Shown here: one piece after another, positions 15,001 to 25,453 of the stretch
Numbering within the stretch: position 1 is the first letter of the stretch
Layout of the letters: each line of letters opens with the position of its first letter
Source: Membranipora membranacea
Lineage: Eukaryota > Bryozoa > Gymnolaemata > Cheilostomatida > Membraniporidae
Assembly: GCA_914767715.1 (NCBI GenBank)
Contig: OU612069.1
Span: forward strand, 10,413,387-10,477,386
Length of the DNA: 64,000 bases
Direction of reading: 5' to 3'
Position numbers and translations under genes: made by a program
The notes under the pieces: generated by a model
Database searches by the model: none
Told to the model about the DNA's origin: nothing
Seen by the model: only the letters and a program-made list of their open reading frames with translations

Positions 15001-16182
15001 CAGAGATTTTCTTTATTTTCTTCCAGTCTCAATACATCACAACTGCTCGCTTCACAATCCCTAAGAAGTCCTATAGACGTCTGAGGAATACAGAGAGTGA
15101 TTACTACAGGGCTACTCTTGTTGTGGTAGCTAGGACAGATCAGATTAATTCTATCAGACTAGATGGTAACCTACTGACTACCTGGCAGAGTATCAGCGGA
15201 TCTTCTTACTCTGTAGCTAGAGAACAGGTATGTTACTCTTATCATACATCAACACATCAAACAGCCACACATCAAACAGCCACACATCAAACAGCCACAC
15301 ATCAAACAGCCACACACTCAGGATAATGGAGATGTCATTTTCATTTGATTTCATTAGATTCTATCTGACTATAGACAGTTTTCTGAGCTCTGATTTAGGC
15401 CTCAATTCGGAGTTGTCCTCTCTCCAGTTTGGTTCTTTTAACCCACGCCGCATAGGAAAAACGTGCTGAAAAGAGGGTTATCTTGATAACCGCTTATAAT
15501 AGGATAAAAATTGTTTTTGATTCATAATCTGCAGCATTAAAAACTCATATGGATAGAGTTTGGGAAATAATTTTAGTATTTGGATAGTTGATTAAAGCAT
15601 TTTCTGCCTGTTTTGCACACCATTTGGCAGAATTTTTCATGAGTTTCGTCACTAAAATTCAAGCATCCAATGATTTGGAAATCCTGTCCCACAGGGTATT
15701 CAATGGTGCAGACTCTGAATCAAAACTCATTTTTATCGTAACATATACGATATTCAAGATAACCCTCTTTCAGCAGGTTTTTCCTATGCGGCGTGGGTTA
15801 AAAGTACCAAACTGGAGAGAGGACAAATCCGAATTGAGGCTTAAATAAGAGCTCAGAAAACTGTCTATTGGAAAACTACTCTCTAATTTTCTTATCAGTA
15901 GATGCGTCATCTCAATGCTGGCTTGTATAAAAGAGTTTAAAAAAACCAAAATTACCTAATTTTTAAACCTCAGGCTGCTAACTTTGATCTAGTTGTTATG
16001 TTTCTCCTGCAGAGTAATGTATGTTTGAACATGTCGTTGTGTCTTGTTTGTTGTAGATTGATAGGAGAGCAGATGATCAATCTTCTCTGATACAGAGTGA
16101 TAATGGTGAGAGGTTCGAGGCTCGACTCTGGGCTGTAGCTGACAAAGAGAGCTTCGCTTATACTCTGGGTCTCAACTACTAA
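1..16182 (+). CDS. IgGFc-binding-module secreted protein, copy 1 (5' part outside window)
   Basis: Plus-strand spliced gene, 27 exons seen: 1-9 (end of exon 6), 283-373, 548-698, 983-1071, 1313-1327, 3255-3402, 4208-4331, 4466-4587, 6562-6673, 7166-7330, 7656-7777, 8331-8442, 8731-8837, 9231-9326, 9478-9625, 9949-10039, 10240-10433, 10590-10787, 11551-11668, 11849-12114, 12288-12499, 12708-12852, 13127-13261, 13659-13706, 14706-14857, 15027-15227, 16057-16182 (TAA). All introns are GT-AG and the frame stays open. Each shared exon has the same length as in the downstream copy. It encodes the end of IgGFc module 1, modules 2 and 3 (DHCVEQIPP and DHIVEQLPP motifs) and both Asp-rich linkers. The C-terminus is FAYTLGLNY with no membrane segment, so the product is probably secreted. 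IgGFc-binding modules are known from mucin-associated FCGBP; the ligand here is unknown. Its introns carry many insertions absent from copy 2. Signal peptide and first exons must lie upstream of the window. Confidence 0.9.
1459..2825. mobile_element. 1,367-bp fold-back element in intron 10 of copy 1
   Basis: Arms of about 680 bp are inverted copies around a centre near 2142. The left terminus AGGTAATGTCAAAGACCGAT equals the reverse complement of the right terminus, and inner blocks such as GCAGAAAACGCTGTTTTTGT recur inverted. Copy 2 lacks it between exons 10 and 11. No open frame of note. A stretch matching the right terminus (CGGTCTTTGACATTACCT) is also present near 62332-62349. Confidence 0.85.
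3516..3980 (-). mobile_element. 5'-truncated LINE insertion, intron 11 of copy 1
   Basis: Read on the minus strand, this gives an uninterrupted RT C-terminal piece with AYTSFLESVLQY, GHLSSDIKNQ and FDKYFKTKCLRMF, then an A/T-rich 3' region ending in a (CATA)n tail at the low-coordinate side. Copy 2 lacks it at the same intronic site, so it is a short, 5'-truncated retrotransposon insertion. Confidence 0.75.
4789..4883. mobile_element. 71-bp palindrome flanked by 12-bp direct repeats
   Basis: The palindrome at 4801-4871 has arms around AACGGTGCAAGATGC and its inverse. It is flanked on both sides by AGCTGCAGGTAG (4789-4800 and 4872-4883). Copy 2 has a single AGCTGCAGGTAG and no palindrome at the same site, so this is an insertion with target duplication. 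Confidence 0.8.
5541..6225 (-). mobile_element. 5'-truncated LINE insertion, intron 13 of copy 1
   Basis: Minus strand 5683-6156 encodes an RT C-terminus (LMYKTQVVAAITHAAAAWYP, DIERCQRLAMRIIFSDL, HYDDRLAPANLLPLNDL), followed at the low-coordinate side by an (AAAC)n tail, seen as TGTTTGTTTG on the plus strand. Copy 2 has the uninterrupted site (near 34855). It is unrelated in sequence to the LINE piece at 3516-3980 and has a different tail. Confidence 0.82.
10077..10131. mobile_element. 37-bp palindrome flanked by 9-bp direct repeats
   Basis: A near-perfect palindrome (ATAGACCTACTAATAATA and its inverse) occupies 10086-10122 between two copies of ATTGTCCCC (10077-10085 and 10123-10131). It lies in intron 21 of copy 1; copy 2 shows the empty site with one ATTGTCCCC. 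Confidence 0.8.
13965..14636 (+). mobile_element. Tandem tRNA-related SINE, intron 29 of copy 1
   Basis: Two tRNA-like segments start at 14131 and 14507, each with an A box (TGGCGCAATCGGTTAGCGCG in the first) and a B box (GGTTCGAGTCC at 14203-14213 and 14579-14589). The repeat period is 376 bp. A block starting GGGGTCCCAGCAATGGGCC precedes each tRNA-like part, so the array is about one and three quarter units. It sits inside an AT microsatellite; copy 2 lacks it. Confidence 0.85.
15252..15314. repeat. 15-bp minisatellite at start of intron 31, copy 1
   Basis: Unit CACATCAAACAGCCA, about four copies directly after the exon-31 donor. Copy 2 retains about one and a half units at the same place. 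Confidence 0.85.
15373..15866. mobile_element. 494-bp fold-back element in intron 31 of copy 1
   Basis: Termini AGACAGTTTTCTGAGCTC and the inverse are followed by long imperfect inverted arms (including AACCCACGCCGCATAGGAAA and its inverse). In copy 2 the site is uninterrupted (GACTATTGG), giving a 2-3 bp target duplication (AT or TAT). A partial copy of the same terminus lies at 35286-35326. Confidence 0.82.
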
Positions 16183-16581
16183 ATCCATCAACCAAAACAC
16201 AATCATTGTAACTGCTATATAGGACGCACCTTAGTGGTTACTGCTGATTACTCAGATACTGATCTAGAATTTTAGAGCTTTAGAGCTCTAGACTGTATTC
16301 CAATACTTGCCCAACATCACTTATCACTCATATCACTTATTCCATTACATTTTTGTGAAACAAAAGATATTTTATACATTCCAAGTGCAAAGCTTCAGAT
16401 GTCTCTTAGCGTACATGCTTCACTTCACTTTCTATCACATGAAAGGCATTCAAGGCGTAAGGTTTTCATATTACCCAGTTCACTACTCAGATACAGATAA
16501 TGGTTAGCGTGACTTTCACCTGCTTATTTATTTACCATTTGTATGAATATGAAGTTAAGTTATGGAAGTAGGCAATCCAAG

Positions 16582-17745
16582 TTTTAGTGTGCTGAGTCTG
16601 TTAGAAGTTTCTCCAATCTTTAGTGGTGAAATGCTAGCCATCGCTAGTAGTAATTCTTCTGGCGAATTATAAGGGATGCGCATCATATCTTTGACCACGT
16701 TGTAGATTCTGAGGTCATTCTTGACATCCCAGAGATGACTTGCATAGAACGCCCCAGGAAGCATCACTGTCGTCAATATTTTATGGTTGTGCTGGCTGAG
16801 AGTCCTGCATGGATGAATGGCTTAAGCAGATTCCATTTGAGTTGCAATGATTTTTTAGCCTGGTTTGCTTGTAGGTGGAAGGTCAGCTTGGAATCAATTG
16901 TAATTCCAGGAACTTTCGTCTCATTTGCGTTATTAATGTTTACTCCATTTACCTGTAGTGATTGAATTTGCGATGAGAAATTGACTAAATCAGTTTTCGA
17001 ACAATTTGCTCTTATCCTCCATCTGTTCATCCACACTGACACCTTATCACAGTTGCTCTGATGGATCAACCCTAGAGCCGTGTTGTCTTTGTGAGCCGCA
17101 ATGATGGTGCAATCATCTGCAAATTGCAAGGCTAGGCCCTCTGTATTAGCTAGCATGTCTCTGATGAAGATAATGAACAATAGTGGAGATAGCACACTAC
17201 CTTGTGGTAAGCCTACCTTAACTGGTCTCCTCTCTGATTTGAATCCATTTACATTTAGAGTAATTGTTCTGTCTTTGAGAAAACTGGATAGCAGACCTAA
17301 CACCGGCCCTCCTATTCCTATTTCGGTCAGTCTAAAGAGCATCCCATCATGCCAAACACTATCGAAAGCTTTTTGGAGGTCAAGAAAAACTCCAGCAACT
17401 TTGTCCTTGTTTGCCATGCTGTGTTAAACTGTTGTGATCAGTTTTGGCAAGTATGTTGCTGTACTGTTCTTACTTCTAAATCCATGTTACGTTGTTGGTA
17501 TGAGGTTGTTTGATTCCACATAACTTCTGATTCCACATAACTTCTGATTCTTGCTTCCAAAACTCTTTCCATTAGTTTCCCAATATATGAGCTTACAGTT
17601 ATTGGTCTATATGCTGATGTTTGATTATAATTTGATTTACCTGGTTTTCTCAGGAATATGGTGAACTCCATCTGCATCTGCGCTTTTGTTGGCTGTTTTT
17701 GTTCTCTCAAGAGCTTTGCATATCTCTTCAACAGTGATTTGTGAG
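16582..17745 (-). pseudogene. LINE reverse transcriptase domain, frame-shifted
   Basis: The minus strand carries non-LTR reverse transcriptase. 17438-17731 has AYRPITVSSYIGKLMERVLEARI. 16773-17417 has FLDLQKAFDSVWH, GLPQGSVLSPLLFIIF and LALQFADDCTII, so the FADD catalytic pair is intact, followed by a thumb region. 16555-16776 has FYASHLWDVKNDLRIYNVV. A stop and frameshift separate the parts near 17430 and 16775, so it is not functional. The upstream endonuclease half of the same element lies at 20175-21500 on the same strand, beyond a 2.4 kb insertion. The low-coordinate edge coincides with the end of homology between the two IgGFc gene copies. Confidence 0.88.
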
Positions 17746-18438
17746 GACAGATATGAGCACGTGCTCATATCTTAAGTATATGCTGTATACTATTAGTATG
17801 TATAGTCGTTCTATAACATCCTACTTTTAAATTTGGTTCTAGTAATGGTTCTAAATTTTGCACTCAGGACACTTCTAAATCTCACTTTATTGTTGTGTAA
17901 TTTATTTGTAGTTCTAATTTGGAGTTGCCTCCCTTCGTGCACTGAAGAAAGACAAGATCGATCAAATCTAATAAAACGTGGTTCCAATTGGTAATGCTAG
18001 CACTCTGGTGAGTACAAGGTATTTAACTTATAATTTCTAGTGATGAACAGCTGGTTCCCACTACCACACAAAGTAATTTACTAGGGGTTGTTATTGAGCC
18101 TGACCTTTTCTTAGCTTCACTAGAAGTTGCCCTCAAGCTATTTAAAGAAAGGTTCCTGCCGATAACCTGCTAAGACCCCTGTCTTGTTCTAACAGTAAAA
18201 CTCTTGATGAGTTTTCACACAATGCTCTTGCACCACAAAGTCAAGATAAGTCTTTAGATGTTGGTACAACACAATCACTATTTATGAATGTGTTCAGGTG
18301 CGTTTGATATTTTGTTATTCAACTTAGGTGACTGATTTTAATTATGAGTACCTACTTGATCTCTGTAAAGTGCCAGGAAGCTCAATCAGGTAATCAAGGC
18401 GGTGTATCAGTATCACAGGCCTCTTAGCCAAGTTAAAT

Positions 18439-18841
18439 TAGCTAAAGACTCCAACCCAATTTCTAGTGAAGGAAAGAGGAATCAGTCTGTGGTCACTCTA
18501 AAATTGATGTTCAAAATCTATATTCAATGTTGAATTAATGTTTCACAGATTAGAGGTATCTTATCTTAAATAGTTAGCGTCCTACTTTTTTAAAACACAA
18601 GAATCTAATCCTAAGCTATTATTCCGAAACTTAATCAATTTAGCTAAAGACTCCAACCCAATTTCTAGTGAAGGAAAGAGGAATCAGTCTGTGGTCACTC
18701 TAAAATTGATGTTCAATTTCTATAATCAATGTTGAATTAATGTTTCACAGATTAGAGGTATCTTATCTTAAATCGGTAGCGTCCTACTTTTTTAAAACAC
18801 AAGAATCTAATCCTAAGCTATTATTCCGACACTTAATCTAT
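18439..18841. repeat. Two direct copies of a ~202-bp unit
   Basis: The segment beginning TAGCTAAAGACTCCAACCC starts at 18439 and again at 18641. The two units differ by only a few bases. Confidence 0.85.
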
Positions 18842-18924
18842 TTAACCCCCAAGCAGATATGACTAGTACTTATTTCTGTCCTGCTTTAACAGTAGTACAC
18901 AATGATACTTATCTATGATTCAAA

Positions 18925-19168
18925 CTTGATATGAGCACAGCACGTGATTTACCTGCGTTTGACTGTGGGTCACAATGATTTCCGACTTGATATCAGCACA
19001 GCACGCGAATTACTTGCGTTTGACTGTGGGTAACAATGATTTCCGACTTGATATGAGCACAGCACACGAATTACCTGCGTTTGACTGTGGTTCACAATGA
19101 TTTCCGACTTGATATGAGCACAGCACACGAATTACCTGCGTTTAACTGCGGGTCACAATAATTTAACT
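18925..19168. repeat. Four copies of a 61-bp tandem repeat
   Basis: Units contain CTTGATATGAGCACAGCAC followed by TTACCTGCGTTTGACTG. The second copy has TATCAGC for TATGAGC. The GATATGAGCAC word also occurs in the palindrome at the left end of this insertion. Confidence 0.85.
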
Positions 19169-20174
19169 TCCTAAAGTTAATTTGAATCCTGTTTCAGAGT
19201 GTTGTTATAGTAACAATTAATCACGACTTACTTCAGTTGATTCCAAAAATGTCTTATGAACTCTTAGTGAATTTGACCTAATGTCTGAGTACCTGACGAA
19301 CTGTCCCGAATTACTTCGCCAATTACTATATGCATAGAAATCAACTGCCACAGTTTATTCACTATAGTTATGGTTTATTGTCTTGATACTTGTAAAAAAA
19401 AAAGATAATGTAATTCAAATGATACTCACAGTATATTGATCCTTAGACACCACTTTAGTTTTAGTGTTCTAACAAAGATCATCTGATTTAAAACTAGTAT
19501 TTATTAAATCAAAATTATAATATCTTTTACTAGCTATGTAAAAAGTTGACTGTGCTGCTCAAAGAGTTAAACTGTACTGATTTACTGTTCAAAATTTCGG
19601 CCTTTATATAGGTGCCGTTTTTGTGTTGACTTTGCTTGTTGTCATCTGATTAGCTGTCAGCGGATTAGTGTCTCTTGTGGCTGTGTTATATGAAACCGTT
19701 CTGTGGTCACGTCACGTGGTATATTGCTGCCGTTCCTCAGTCTACCCTCGGGAATTTATTGTTCTATTTTTGGGCTGACTTTGTTATTGTTACTCCATGA
19801 TTGATTACTTCCGTGTCACCCTGTGATTTCTCAATACCCTGGAGGGTACTTGGTACTATGACGTATGTGGAACACCAAACTACTGCGTCACTGGCATTCC
19901 TACCTATTTTCTGACCGGATTAGCATGCTCCGTTGTCTTTGTTACATCTTTGATGGACCACTTCTAGGTCTCTCTGCTCGTTGTTTATGCTTGTGATTAC
20001 TAAATACCATGGAGGTCACTCGTTACATTTGTGTTCATATCTATCTGTACCCTCTGACTTCTGCGGCTGGCTAAATATAACTACATCTCTCAAGTGCCCA
20101 TTTTCGGTACTGACAGATTCCTGTACTTAACATCGCCGTCTGTTCATTGTTTGCAAGCTCTGGTTGTCGTATTT

Positions 20175-21500
20175 TTATTTCTACTTCTGTCTTCCAACCA
20201 GATGTTTACCAAGAAAGATGTCTTGATACATGAGGTCAGCCTTTTCTTGATCTGAAACTACAAATTTCCTTCCATCTTGGAGAGTACCAATACTATTTTC
20301 ACATGTTGATCTTCTTTTGAATTTCTTCCTTGCTGATCTCAATTCCAATGACAGAATTGAACGTGTTTCGTTCCAATATGGTTTGCTATGGGAACTTACA
20401 GTTTTCAGTTGGACCAGATCTTCTCTTGTGCTGGTCAAAACAGTCAGTACCTGTTGACACATCTGGTACGAATCATGAGAACTTTGCATCCAACGAATTA
20501 TCTCTGCAGAGTTTTGGTCAAGTTTTAGCTGCAAATCAGCCCAGTTCGTGTCCTTCCAACACCATTTTTTGTAACTTTTCACTTTCTGTGATTTAATCAT
20601 CAATTTTGTCCATACTGCTAAGTGTCCTCAAGCTGGGGCACCTGAGAAGAGCTCTACTTCATCATCTATAGTTTGGTTGCTTATTACTCCAACATCCTTG
20701 TCTGATATCATCACCAGATCTATCTGACTTCCACTGTCATTACAAACAAATGTGTGATGTTTCATACAATTGGCTACGGCAATACTGTTTTCTGTGCAGA
20801 ACTTCTCCAACTCTCTTCCAGCAATGTTACAAATCTTGTTATTCCAGTTATAGTGCCTTGCATTTAGATCGCCGACTATAAGTGTTGGACAGCATCTATA
20901 GGTGTTACTTGCAGTGTTGACGTCTCGAAGGACCTTCAGGGCTTTGCATAGCGACTTCTTGTCATTTGGTGGTGAGTACACTGAACAGACTAGCAGCCTC
21001 TTTTTTCCAATGGTCACAACTGAGACGAGAACATCCACATCAGACTTTTCTAGTTCAGATATCCGGTCTACTGAGGCTGATTTATGTACCAGCAACGTGA
21101 CCCCTCCTCTATGCTGGTCTATATTAGGTTTCGTCAGGGCAGTGAAGTTGTCGAAATGTAGATCCTTCCCAGTCTTAGTTTCTGAGATCCAAACGACATC
21201 TGCAGTTTTATCATTCATATATTTATTGAGTGACATGACAGAGCGATCCGAACATCCATTTATGTTTATTTGTAGGATCCTAGCAGGTAATGAGAAAAAA
21301 TTTGTTATTTGTGAATGTGATGCTCTGGTGGCGGGAGATTGGAGATCCAAGATGGCGGACTGCTGAGATGGCTGAGATGACCAACACATTGCCAGACCTA
21401 ATTCTGCACCTTTAGCCCGACTTACGCCTAGGATTTGGACAAATTGGGATGCTTGGAGTGGTGAAGGATTCTTCCTCTGCTATCTTCGGCGAGTTGGAGC
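20175..21500 (-). pseudogene. LINE endonuclease half (APE-type) plus linker
   Basis: On the minus strand 20628-21389 encodes an apurinic-type endonuclease: ILQININGCSDRSVMSLNKY, VVWISETKTGKD, LLVCSVYSPPND, LIVGDLNARHYNW and GSQIDLVMISD, the expected order of catalytic blocks. 20181-20603 encodes the spacer before the RT (KPYWNETRSILSLELRSARKKF). The two pieces are in different frames. With the RT at 16582-17745 this made one LINE, later split. 21390-21500 may hold the end of its first ORF (PKIAEEESFTTPS) before stops. Confidence 0.85.
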
Positions 21501-21639
21501 TGGAGTTTGCTTGTAAAGACTAATTAATAGGAGACTCAAGAATTTCAACAAGATCTGTTCTGTTGGTGGGTTATTCCCATGCTATGTATTTATTTACATG
21601 TTAGAATGCTATGTACATCCATGTTATATCAATTATTGA

Positions 21640-22155
21640 CATTGATTGAGTTTACTTAGAACCTGCCTCTGCATGAGTACTGTACTGACTGGAATGTCCA
21701 GACTGCTTCTCAGGATATTAAAACCATGGCTTATAAACAGCTCATTCGTCCACAACTTGAATAAGCATCGGCTGCACGGGACCGTCTTGGTAATACCCCA
21801 GAAAAAGATACTGAAGCAGTAAAAAGAAGGGCAATGCGGATGGAACACCAGTATCACCAAACTCCTCTCTGAATCTGATCTTGACTGGGACACCCTCGAG
21901 GTACAAGGGAACACTGAAACTGACCATCTTCAACTCATACCATCATCATAATCAGCCCGAAATCATACTCCAGCACCTCAATTCAAAGGTAACAATAAAC
22001 AGCAGGAGGCATAACCACCAATACTTGGTACCTCACTGCTCTACAAAACATCACCAGCGTTCTTATTTCATCCAAACTGGTACCGAGTGGAACTCTCTGC
22101 CACTTGAGAGTCCTTACTTGACCCACCACAAACCAGCAAGTATTTAATAATTTCT
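21640..22155 (+). pseudogene. Decayed LINE reverse transcriptase C-terminus
   Basis: Plus-strand fragments read AYKQLIRPQLE, GNTPEKDTEAV, then NHQYLVPHCSTKHHQRSYF and TEWNSLPLE, the familiar 3' end of non-LTR retrotransposon ORF2, broken by several stops and frame changes. It differs in orientation and sequence from the neighbouring LINE, so it is a separate insertion. Confidence 0.75.
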
Positions 22156-22216
22156 GATAACCCCAAGGGTTTGGCACCCCTTGGGACCCGTTCCCCTGCT
22201 GAACTGAGAACGGATA

Positions 22217-22874
22217 TACGGTTTGGTCAAGGTGCTACACAGGCCTATAAATAGCTTGGCATATTCCTTTCAATAACAATTCAATTTGGGTCTGGTTTGC
22301 CTTTCTATCATTCAATTTGAATGAATTAAACCAATCATTATTCGGTAACGTAATTAAGCCATGCCTCGTTTACAAACAACAAAGGAATAGGCCAAGCTTT
22401 GCTGGCGGTACTACGGATACAGCGAGCAAGTTTGTTAGCCCAACTGGGGAAGTTGGCAGAGCTCCCTAGCTATCCTATGCATCTGGCCGTACTAAACGTG
22501 CCCTATGGAATATACAGCTTTTAGATGTGGCTACACACGCCGTATTTTCCATGGGATTGGGGCACTTTTAGTACGGCCAGATCCATAGGATAGCTATGTT
22601 AGCTCTGCCAGTTTTTGTGGATATGACCAGAGGACAGCTTGGTCAAGCTGTCACGCTATCCTCTGGTCAAATCCACAACACAAGATGCCTCAGATGGGCT
22701 AACAAACATGTTCGTTCTAGCTATTTCGTTCCGGCCAGCTATTCCTGTGTTATTTGTGAAAGTAGCGGGGCTTAATTAAATTACTAAATAGTTATTGGTT
22801 TAATTCACTCAAGCAGACCCAAAGGAAAAGGCCTAGCTATTAATAGGCGTGTGTAGCACCTTGCCCAATCCGTA
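22217..22874. mobile_element. 658-bp fold-back element with a nested hairpin
   Basis: The two halves are inverted copies. The left end TACGGTTTGGTCAAGGTGCT matches the reverse complement of the right end (TACGGATTGGGCAAGGTGCT). Inner arms share CATCTGGCCGTACTAAA-type sequence on both sides of about 22540. The right arm carries an extra inner palindrome (22617-22677, arms around GACCAGAGGA) not present in the left arm. No coding potential. Confidence 0.8.
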
Positions 22875-25353
22875 GCCTTGTTAAAAGTGTGGCGCGTCGA
22901 GTCAGAGCTTTAGCCGAAGAGCTGGCACTGAGCTGAATCATTGGCTAACTATCTGCATACAGAGTGAATTTGGAGGTCATCTTTTACCATGTCAAAACAT
23001 ATTATATGAAACTATATTGTTATGTTTGATGGCATTATACAGCAAGGGTAGTCTTAAATGTAAAATAACTACATTTAAACAATCAATGTTATGGAGTTGT
23101 TCACTTAGAGGGAATGTGGACAAAACTCCAATACTGTTTAAATATTTTGCACCACTCCCACTAGCAGGAGTCCCTGTTGCTAGAACCAGGTGTCTTCATC
23201 TCTTTTTACGGGGGTGCTAGGCTTGATTTCAAGACCACAGAAACTTCAATAACCCTAAGTCCACTTATAACTCATTGCCAAATTTTACAAAGTTCACCCT
23301 GTGCTAACATAGGCTCACCCTAATTTTCACGAAGTATCAGTTTATCGCGAAGCATTGATGCCACTAATAGCAATGTGATTTTCCAATCAGCCTGTCTGAT
23401 TATATATGGAATAGACATAAAATGGTCATAGATTTTTTGAGATCAACATGGCACAATGTTTTCAGCCTGACAAAAAATTTTATTATCTTATTCAGTTGAG
23501 TCATAGGAATGCAGCAGGCCTAACTGGGCTTGGTTGTATTTCACTTTTAACGTCAGATCAGACACAAAATTTCTGCAAATTCTTCACCCAAGTACAAAGT
23601 GCAGACTACAGAGTATCACAAACTGAGTCTGCTTCTGATGCTGCTACTGCCCCTACTACTATTCCTAGAGTTAGTTATTCTATTCGGATACTACACACCA
23701 GACACTCCGGTTATGCTAGGCAGATAATTCATTTTTCACAAATTAGGTAATGATAACATGAACAATTTTATATCTGTTTATTTTTAGACTTTTCTTATTC
23801 CTGTAATGATATAACTGATAATAAATGAAATGAGATGTTTTGAAATTTGAAGTTCAAAAACCTGCAACAAGGTACGGTAACTGAATTCCGTGAATACTTT
23901 TTTTCCATTGGACTCTATATCAGTGCTTGTTCAGTTGATAATATTTGAAACCTGTTTGTTTTCGACTGAAATCGACAAATAATACCATAAATTACCAATA
24001 CCAAGTGAAGCTAACATATGAATCAATAAGCCATTGAAGATTTTATCAAGTGTACCTAAATAATATAGATGTTGTTATATTATTACCTTTCACTGGTTAT
24101 CAACCAGTATCAACGATAGAATATTTTTGAGGATGTATAATAAGGGATATCGACACCCCCTCTCAATCTAAACTTATGGTAATGATTTCTCTGAGGCTAC
24201 TATAGCACTAATGAGTCTCAGCCCCAGACAATTATATTATACATGAATCACACTATCAATTAGATGGAATGCATTGCTTTTGTTTTCTTTTATTTGCGGA
24301 TTGAATGCAAGAAGAATAAGATATTTTAGCCACAAGCATCTATGGGTGTGTCCACAGAAAGCTGTCATACCTGTCATACATGACAAACCATACAATCACT
24401 ATAATATGACAAGGTTGTCAATATGCTGCTGCCTAGTGTTATGGTTCAGGAATCCGGAGTAAGAAAAGTGTCCAATATAAACCACTTATTTATCCACTGC
24501 TATGTCATTCTTCTTTGCCAAATTGTAACACTTATTCTAAGCAGGTACCAATTCACTGCTAGCTTGAATAAGGAAATTTGCTCATCAAAAACATCAGGAA
24601 GGCTTCTCAACAATTTTTTAGATTTTGAAGTCATGTACATAAATTGTATTAATGAAGAGTCATGACAATGAACATTTGAGACTAAAAAGGAAATAGCAGC
24701 TAGAGTTAAGAGAGCTTGTAATTTTTTTTCGTCCCATGGACTGACAGATCTCAGTAGATCAGACCCAGAATAACAGGGTAAAACATTGATATATGTTGAT
24801 TTGGGTGTGAAAAGTATAAAACATAAGAATCAAAGTTGAACCAGAAGAGGATGTTGCTCTACTGTTGTATTATGAATTAATTTGCATTCAAAGGTTTTGC
24901 CAACTATAAACTATAAAAAAGCAGAATAGAAAAGTGATAAGTAATATATACTATTTGTATAAAAGTAATCATAAATGTACGGGGCAGTGAACTATCTAAG
25001 ATATGGTTCATTAGCATGAGTACCAGAGCCAACATGATATCATGTTTTATGGCAGGTCTGGTTACTGGCAAAAACTTTTTGTTCCTTTATTATTTTTAAA
25101 CAGGAAGTGCCTTTTATAGATTTGTTACGCTGGACAATCGTAATGAATGAAATAATCCTTTAGTCCATAGACATATTAAACTGACTATAGTGATTTGTAT
25201 ACGCTTGGCTGATAATAGATCTTGTTTGCTGCAGCGCCATAGCCTGTCATACCCTCACTGTGACCACGCCTTAATCCTATAACAGAATGAGCAGCTTGTT
25301 GTTCTGACCGCTGCAGTACTCAATCAGTAGTCTGCTGTTGCTGCTGTGTGGGT
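22875..25353. other. Intergenic sequence upstream of copy 2
   Basis: I see no supported gene. Short open frames here (for example around 23017-23220 and 23448-23750) have no recognisable motif and no splice support. The last ~250 bases before the ATG at 25454 probably contain the 5' UTR and promoter of copy 2; no TATA box is convincing. Confidence 0.5.
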
Positions 25354-25453
25354 TTAGTTTACTCATACAGGTGAAAGTGTCAACATCTGGAAAATTCTCC
25401 TCTGGACGCTGCAGCAAGAGCTTCTCAATAGTGGACACATCAAAGCTGCTGAT

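Larger units (their letters stand above)
17746..20174. mobile_element. 2.4 kb non-coding insertion splitting a LINE
   Basis: LINE coding sequence stops near 17745 (ITVEEICKALER side) and resumes near 20175 (IFLGKHLVGRQK side), so about 2.4 kb was inserted. No coding region is seen. Its left edge is a 24-bp perfect palindrome at about 17748-17771 (centre CACGTG). Inside are a direct duplication with 202-bp period (18439-18841) and about four copies of a 61-bp repeat containing GATATGAGCACAGCAC (18925-19168). I cannot assign it to a known class: an LTR or other non-autonomous element is possible, but no clear terminal repeats were found. Confidence 0.5.

Noticed and set aside
18925-19168. CRISPR-like array of ~61-bp repeats
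   Set aside because: Units are contiguous with no unique spacers, in an animal genome, inside a transposon.
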